Below are positions 43,603-48,276 of a DNA stretch of 48,276 nucleotides, one piece after another; positions within the stretch are counted from its first letter, which is position 1; each line of letters begins with the position of its first letter. Below the pieces are notes generated by a model. The model saw nothing but the letters and a program-made list of their open reading frames with translations, was not told the DNA's origin and searched no databases. Position numbers and translations under genes: made by a program. The DNA is from Bacteroidota bacterium (GTDB taxonomy: Bacteria > Bacteroidota > Rhodothermia > Rhodothermales > Bin80), in NCBI GenBank assembly GCA_028873925.1, contig JAPPNA010000111.1:1-48276 (forward strand), in the 5' to 3' direction.

Positions 43603-45153
43603 ATGTCCATTTCTGACCTTCAAAACGAGAAACTTTCTACACTCAAGGCGATGGCCCGTGACATGGGGCTGACCGGGTGGACATCGCTGCGCAAACAGGA
43701 CCTTGTTTACTTCATTGATCAGGCCCGGTCCGGCAGTTCCAACGGGGGGCCGGTCAGCCGGCCGGCTCCACCTCCGCCTGCCGCGCCCGAAAAGCCATCC
43801 TCGTCCAAACCTGCCCCCAAACCGGCAGCTCCGGCCGAAGAACCTCGCCGGATCAGTGAGCCCGGCGGCGGCAATCGGCACCGCCCTGCGCGCAATTCCG
43901 ACCATCACAGGCAGCGCCGTTCTTCGCCCGGCCGGCGCCCCAAGCGGGACCGGCAGGGGTACAGGGATTCCCGTCGCAAAGGGCGCGATCCGCAATCCAA
44001 CCCGATGTCCGGTTCACCCGAAATGCGGCGCGTTGATCCGAGCACCATTGTGCAGCGAACCGGATTGCTGGACATTGCTAATGAGAATTACGGATTCCTG
44101 AGGTCGGCCAAGCACAGCTACATGCCGGGTCCGCGGGATATCTATATCTCACAAAGCCAGATCCGGCGCTTCGGGTTGCGGCCCGGGGACACCGTGGAAG
44201 GGGATGCCCGGCCTCCGCGGGATAATGAGCGCTACTTTGCCATGCTGCAGGTCAGGCGCATCAATGGTCAGAAGCCGATTTCTCCGCAGGAGCGAAAGGT
44301 TTTTGAGTACCTCACTCCACTGTATCCGGAACAGCAGCTGAACCTGGAAACGCGCCCCAACGAAATGAGCATGCGGGTGATGGACATGTTTGCGCCTATC
44401 GGCAAAGGCCAGCGCGGACTGATCGTCGCGCAGCCCAAGACGGGCAAAACCATCCTGCTGCAGAAGATTGCCAATTCGATTTCCACCAACCACCCGGAGG
44501 TGCATCTTCTGATTCTGCTGGTGGATGAGCGGCCGGAGGAGGTTACCGACATGCAGCGTCGCGTCCAGGGTGAAGTCATTGCCTCAACCTTTGATCAGGA
44601 GCCCAAGCGCCATGTGGCGGTTGCTGACAAGGTGCTGGACAAGGCCAAACGTCTGGTGGAGGCGGATCACGATGTGGTCATTCTGCTGGATTCGATAACG
44701 CGCCTTGCTCGAGCGCACAATGTGGTGTGCCCCGATTCGGGACGGACCCTGTCCGGCGGGCTGGATGCCAATGCGCTGCGCGGGCCGAAGCGCTTTTTCG
44801 GCGCGGCCCGCAATGTTGAAGAGGGCGGATCCCTGACTATCATCGGCACGGCGCTGATTGAAACCGGCAGTCGCATGGACGATGTGATTTTTGAAGAATT
44901 CAAGGGCACCGGCAACATGGAGCTGGTGCTGAACCGGGACATGGCTGACCGTCGCATTTACCCCGCCATCAATGTCGTCATGAGCGGCACCCGACGGGAG
45001 GAATTGCTGCTTCCGGAGACACGTCTGGGCAAGATCTGGATTTTGCGGAAGCTGCTTGCGGATATGGAGCCGGTGCAGGCGATGAATTTCCTCCTGGACC
45101 GGATGCGCGGAACCCGCGGCAACGCCGAGTTCCTCGTGACCATGCATTCGTAA
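43603..45153 (+). CDS. rho: Transcription termination factor Rho with Arg-rich N-terminal insert
   Basis: A 516-residue hexameric RNA helicase that ends transcription. The N-terminal helical domain starts [21 protein letters not shown] disordered Pro- then Arg/Gly/His-rich insert of about 90 residues follows (about 45-140), before the cold-shock-like RNA-binding domain with [12 protein letters not shown]. The ATPase core has [15 protein letters not shown] (K282), [22 protein letters not shown] and the R/Q loops. The insert is typical of Bacteroidota and actinobacterial Rho and may aid RNA binding. 236 bases between folC and this start hold no gene, and could act as an autoregulated leader. 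Confidence 0.95.
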   Translation: MSISDLQNEKLSTLKAMARDMGLTGWTSLRKQDLVYFIDQARSGSSNGGPVSRPAPPPPAAPEKPSSSKPAPKPAAPAEEPRRISEPGGGNRHRPARNSDHHRQRRSSPGRRPKRDRQGYRDSRRKGRDPQSNPMSGSPEMRRVDPSTIVQRTGLLDIANENYGFLRSAKHSYMPGPRDIYISQSQIRRFGLRPGDTVEGDARPPRDNERYFAMLQVRRINGQKPISPQERKVFEYLTPLYPEQQLNLETRPNEMSMRVMDMFAPIGKGQRGLIVAQPKTGKTILLQKIANSISTNHPEVHLLILLVDERPEEVTDMQRRVQGEVIASTFDQEPKRHVAVADKVLDKAKRLVEADHDVVILLDSITRLARAHNVVCPDSGRTLSGGLDANALRGPKRFFGAARNVEEGGSLTIIGTALIETGSRMDDVIFEEFKGTGNMELVLNRDMADRRIYPAINVVMSGTRREELLLPETRLGKIWILRKLLADMEPVQAMNFLLDRMRGTRGNAEFLVTMHS

Positions 45154-45178
45154 CAGCAGCCATCATTTTGTCTGTGCC

Positions 45179-45928
45179 ATGCCTGCTGCGTCCATAAAGG
45201 CCGTTCTGTTTGACATGGATGGCGTGCTTGTGGACGTATCCGGGTCCTATCGGCGTGCCATAGAGGAGACCGTCTATTACTTCACCGGGCGCAGAGTCCA
45301 TCAGCGTGAGATTCAGCGCTACAAGAACCAGGGCGGGTTCAATGATGACTGGGTGCTTACGCGGGCGATTGTTGTTGACAGCGGCATGGAAGTATCGCTG
45401 CAGCGTGTCATTAATGAGTTTCAGCGGCGCTACCGCGGAGATGACTGGTCTGGATTCATTTGTAAGGAGACGGCCTTGGTTGAGAATGCTACACTGGACG
45501 CACTCAGGAAGCGGGGCCATGTACTCGGCATTGTAACCGGGCGTCCAGAGGCCGAAGCCCGGTGGACGCTTGACCATCTGGGCTGGAACCGGGTGTTTCC
45601 GCTGCTCATTGCGCGTGAAAAGCAGGGTCATCGGAGCAAGCCGGACCCGTTTCCACTGCAGCAGGCTCTTGGCGCGCTGCGTGCCGCCGGGTTGAATCTG
45701 AGGCCGGAAAACGCGGTGTACTTGGGAGATTCCGTTGATGATATGGTAGCTGCGCGTGCGGGAGGCCTTTGGGCCATCGGGGTCGTGCCGCCCTATGTGG
45801 AATACGATCCGCATGCGGAGCTGCTCAGTCAGCGAGGGGCGCATCTTGTCACCAGCGATCCCAACGATCTCGTTGGGTTGCTGGCAAAGCTGACCAGGCC
45901 GATCAGTGATCCGGCCTCGCCGCAGTAA
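45179..45928 (+). CDS. HAD-superfamily hydrolase (phosphoglycolate phosphatase-like)
   Basis: A 249-residue haloacid dehalogenase-like phosphatase. Motif I FDMDGVLVD has nucleophile D12 and acid D14, motif II is IVTGRPEAEA, the lysine is in KPDPFPL and motif IV is LGDSVDDMVAA. A helical cap domain separates I and II. The combination resembles HAD-IA proteins in which sugar phosphates or phosphoglycolate are used. Exact substrate is unknown. It starts 25 bases after rho, likely as part of the same transcript. Last intact gene of the window; only remnants follow. Confidence 0.85.
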   Translation: MPAASIKAVLFDMDGVLVDVSGSYRRAIEETVYYFTGRRVHQREIQRYKNQGGFNDDWVLTRAIVVDSGMEVSLQRVINEFQRRYRGDDWSGFICKETALVENATLDALRKRGHVLGIVTGRPEAEARWTLDHLGWNRVFPLLIAREKQGHRSKPDPFPLQQALGALRAAGLNLRPENAVYLGDSVDDMVAARAGGLWAIGVVPPYVEYDPHAELLSQRGAHLVTSDPNDLVGLLAKLTRPISDPASPQ

Positions 45929-46386
45929 GCTGCGCGTCAGGCCGCCCGCACCGTTGTAGTGGAGGCTAAGCGCCCCTGACTCAGCCCGCATCGCACAACA
46001 GGATGGTGCCATCCGGGACCCATGTGTTCATGCAGGGAAACGGCTACGGACGGGATCTGCACCCGATCGGAGAACGCACACTTCAACGGCTCAATGAGAT
46101 GTGCGGGCTGACGCAAATTCTGGAGCGGCAAACAGATGGCCCGCAGGCGGGCTGTGTTCAATACTCAACCTTGTACACCACGAACATGTCCTCACCGGAT
46201 TCGCCACGCCGGACACCGTAAACGCGGTCATTTGTTCAACGACAATTATTCTGCCTGTTGGTTGCGGCAAATATGGCCACCTCAGCTTGGTTGAGGCAGG
46301 TGGCGTAACTCATTGAGATACAAGGGATTACGGGGTAGCTGGAGTGTCATATGATGATCGGGCCGTTGTCGCCCGGCTTCCAAGAT
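45929..46386. other. Intergenic region right of the HAD gene
   Basis: 458 bases with no supported gene. It contains an inverted repeat, GCCACCT (46276-46282) and AGGTGGC (46298-46304), and two copies of ATTGTCGCCAG near 46390 and 46413, at the start of the decayed zone. Short frames here have no recognisable sequence. Confidence 0.4.
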
Positions 46387-46665
46387 CTAATTGTCGCCAG
46401 CCCCAATTATGATTGTCGCCAGACAGTCATTCGTGATGACATGCAACACGAGGTCCCTTAGCAGCAGTATCTCACTTACCCGTGCACCCTCGGAATCCAG
46501 CAGCTGCCACCGGGCTTCACTCGCAGGTGCCTCTACGTAGTCCTTGACCCAGATATGGTCCCGAACATCAACCACGAATGTCCTGTAGGCAGGCTTTGTC
46601 GCCGGATACTCCCTGCGAATGTCGGCATCCCAAATGTCAGTTTCAGAGGTGTTGCGTTTCGCACT
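46387..46665 (-). pseudogene. Fragment of a 6-bladed beta-propeller protein (C-terminal part)
   Basis: Minus-strand frame from a stop at 46666-46668 to TAG at 46387, lacking a proper start. It reads IRREYPATKPAYRTFVVDVR, then DHIWVKDYVEAPASEARWQL and LLDSEGARVSEILL. The pattern kPay..-VD-...WV..Y...W..-D-.G..v is that of the final blade of 6-bladed beta-propeller proteins common in Rhodothermota and Gemmatimonadota. The end (from LRDLVLHVITND) does not match well. Truncation at the upstream side coincides with the IS4 remnant, suggesting that insertion or deletion broke the gene. It is not expected to be functional. Confidence 0.5.
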
Positions 46666-46671
46666 TCACAA

Positions 46672-47095
46672 GGCGATATACTGGTGCGGGCCAAACATGA
46701 CCGGACCCTGAAGCGCAAGGATGTGGATCAGGTAAAGCTGTTCAAGACGTTGCGTAAGGGTCCGGCGGCGGGTCATGTGCTTATGAGCGTAAGCAGATTG
46801 AGCCATCGTGCGAAGTCGGGGCGGGTGACCAGTGTGGCGCGTATAGCCCGCGATGCGCAATTGGGAGTGCGTTATCGGAAAGTGACCCTGCCGACGACGA
46901 AGGACAAAGCAGATGCAGCGGGCGGATCGGCAGCACCTGGTGATTACGTTGTACATGGTTACAGCCTGGCGCATTCTGCTGATGACGCTGTTGGGGCGGA
47001 TAGAACCCGGCCTGCCAGCAGACATCATCTTCAGCGATATGGAATTGGACGTGCTGCGCGTTTACGCGCGACTACAACGAGCCCGAGCACACTGA
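46672..47095 (+). pseudogene. IS4-family transposase remnant
   Basis: Two frames together give pieces of an IS4-type (Tn5-like) DDE transposase. The first is GDILVRAKHDRTLKRKDVDQ, then ARIARDAQLGVRYRKVTLP (frame of 46555). The second is TAWRILLMTLLGRIEPGLPA and DIIFSDMELDVLRVYARLQ (frame of 46913). In intact relatives the IRAKHDR block and the AWRILYLTMLGR block are separated by the LLTS and Y-R-E-K catalytic region. Here that region is missing and a frameshift joins the parts, so the gene has an internal deletion. Terminal inverted repeats were not identified. It abuts the beta-propeller fragment. Confidence 0.6.
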
Positions 47096-47700
47096 TCTGG
47101 CATCCGCTCGTTTGAAAAACTAAGTTCCGCGCGCACCTCCCCCAGGCTGCAAAATGCGCGGAATTTTGCAGGGCGCGTGCTTCCGGGGTTATGTTGGGGC
47201 ATCGGCTACCGATTATCCATGTCTGCGGTGCGCTCGGTCATGCCTGCTTGCGGATAAACAAGACGGGGTGAAAACGTCCGTTCAACGGCCATGCCCCTTT
47301 ATGAGAGTCCCAGGTCTGTCGCGGCACCAACCGCATCGTGTCATGACTGCCTCAACTGGGATCAGCAGGCACGATTTCGCTGGCCACCATCCTCTCAGCG
47401 TATGGAAAAGCATATTTTCGGATAAACTCCAACATGACCTATCCTCATGGCAGCTGGGCAAGGACTCGTCAAGACCCGGTGTTTCCCCGCCCTGCACCAC
47501 CGGACTTCCCGCTTGCATCCGTCAGGCAGCCCATACGGCATCGCAAGGTGCTATCCTATTCAACCGGCATAGCGAACATTTCCTGTTCTTGACAGACGTT
47601 CCTCTCGCAAAACTCTGGAACCGGACAATTTCCGTCTCATAATAGAACGAACTCCGCCGACCGAGCAGCGAATGCTGCCGGGCAGTCGCACAATGATGCC
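47096..47700. other. Intergenic region between the IS4 and TnpB remnants
   Basis: About 600 bases without a gene I can support. A plus-strand frame of 162 codons (47154-47642) has no family-like sequence. It may hold ends of the mobile elements on either side. I saw no tnpA of the IS200 type, which some IS605 elements carry next to tnpB. Confidence 0.45.
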
Positions 47701-48276
47701 ATGGCCGCTGCTGGAATCAACGCATCAACCGCCGATTGGTGCTACAGCGCCAGCGTGTACCGAATGCGTGCAGGATCGGTCGCGGGCTACTCGCGGCTTG
47801 ACCTGTTGGCCGGTGCCGTCCGCTTTGTTTGGAACTACCTTTTGGGCGAAAACAATGAACAGTACGCTGAGGCAAAAGCAAACAGCACCAGGAAGCCCCG
47901 TACCTCTGCGCAGCACTGCACCCGTTCGGCCTTGCGGTAATGACCCCGAGTTTGCGTGGCTGCAGGACCACAACAGCAACATTGTCGGCAAGACCGTGAC
48001 CGAGCGGTTGGCAAAGGCATTCGTGGCATTCCACCGCAACAGAAAGATCGCAGTGGCACAAGGCAAGCCATTGAAGGACAAGGAAGGCAGGCTCAAGTGG
48101 TTTAAGTCCAAACACGCCCGTAAGTACAGCTTTGATCTGCATCCTGGGCAGTTCAGAATGCAGGATGGGTGCCTGCGCATCCATAAGTTGGGTTGGATAA
48201 CGCTGAAACGCAGGGGTGGAAATCCCTACGCGGGCGAGCATGTGATCAAGGTGGTCTGCAGGTGTGTGGCCGGTCG
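47701..48276 (+). pseudogene. tnpB: IS200/IS605 TnpB, frameshifted and cut by the window end
   Basis: The first 79 codons include LLAGAVRFVWNYLLGENNEQ and YAEAK, matching the N-terminus of TnpB (OrfB), then stop at 47940. The next frame continues from 47942 with DPEFAWLQDHNSNIVGKTVT, RLAKAFVAFHRNRKI, GRLKWFKSKHARKYSF and LRIHKLGWITLKRR, which follow the family order W-L, AF..F, FKSK, L.I.KLGW. So one frameshift lies between about 47880 and 47940, and the gene continues past the edge. TnpB is an RNA-guided DNA nuclease, ancestor of Cas12, but this copy needs a sequence check. Its RuvC domain and guide RNA would lie beyond the window. Confidence 0.65.

Noticed and set aside
44978-46012. A 344-codon minus-strand frame over the rho end and HAD gene
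   Set aside because: The plus strand carries two recognisable genes here, and this frame has no motif.
47154-47642. A 162-codon plus-strand frame between the transposase remnants
   Set aside because: No recognisable sequence. Codon use and composition look like non-coding DNA near decayed elements.
1-48276. tRNA and rRNA genes
   Set aside because: No cloverleaf-like sequence with a GTTCGA-type T arm, and no rRNA-like stretch, was found by eye on either strand.

Overview
The window is about 48.3 kb of moderately GC-rich, densely packed bacterial chromosome. Most of it is housekeeping genes, and a complete type III-B CRISPR-Cas locus sits in the middle. The best guess for the host is a member of the Bacteroidota/Rhodothermota (FCB) assemblage. 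This rests on a PorX-type receiver-PglZ protein (40521-42086), a Rho factor with a long Arg-rich N-terminal insert, a promoter of the Bacteroidota form (TTTG, 20 bases, TAATTTTG) before a HiPIP gene at 9602, and the lack of Shine-Dalgarno sequences before most genes. HiPIP plus an SLC12-like carrier leans towards Rhodothermota. This is inference, not proof.

Left part (1-9602): two small PspB-like membrane/coiled-coil proteins, RNase III, glycine decarboxylase P protein, CreD, then a leftward run of HiPIP, SLC12-like cation-chloride carrier and a GlgM-type glycogen/maltose-1-phosphate synthase.

CRISPR part (9780-23161): an array of 25 repeats and 24 spacers, a leader, cas2, cas1, a CARF-HEPN ribonuclease (Csx1/Csm6-like), a Cmr6-Cmr1 fusion with an S1/OB-like tail, cmr5, cmr4, cmr3 and cas10/cmr2, all read leftwards. 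cas6 diverges to the right. The repeat can fold so that Cas6 would cut at the base of a CCCC/GGGG stem and leave the 8-base tag ATTGCGAC. Cas10 keeps both HD and GGDD motifs and Cmr4 keeps its Asp. The predicted system therefore cuts target RNA and nearby DNA and makes a cyclic oligoadenylate that activates the CARF-HEPN nuclease. Several spacers read as protein-like sequence on the strand that would be the target mRNA, and two pairs of spacers look like samples of the same phage genes.

Right part (23427-45928): PhoB/PhoR, CoaE, an unrecognised outer-membrane barrel, a HIT protein, a 6-pyruvoyl-tetrahydropterin synthase overlapping GTP cyclohydrolase I, an AlgH/YqgE protein, a Panacea (SocA/DUF4065) gene with a small membrane-protein partner broken by one in-frame amber codon, MurJ, RuvA, an asparaginase, TrmB, an O-methyltransferase, biotin carboxylase, a CbpA-like J protein, a metallo-beta-lactamase-fold enzyme, ferritin, PorX, FolC, Rho and a HAD phosphatase. 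The last 2.3 kb (45929-48276) is a graveyard: a 6-bladed beta-propeller fragment, an IS4-family transposase remnant and a frameshifted IS200/IS605 TnpB cut by the window edge. I saw no tRNA or rRNA gene.
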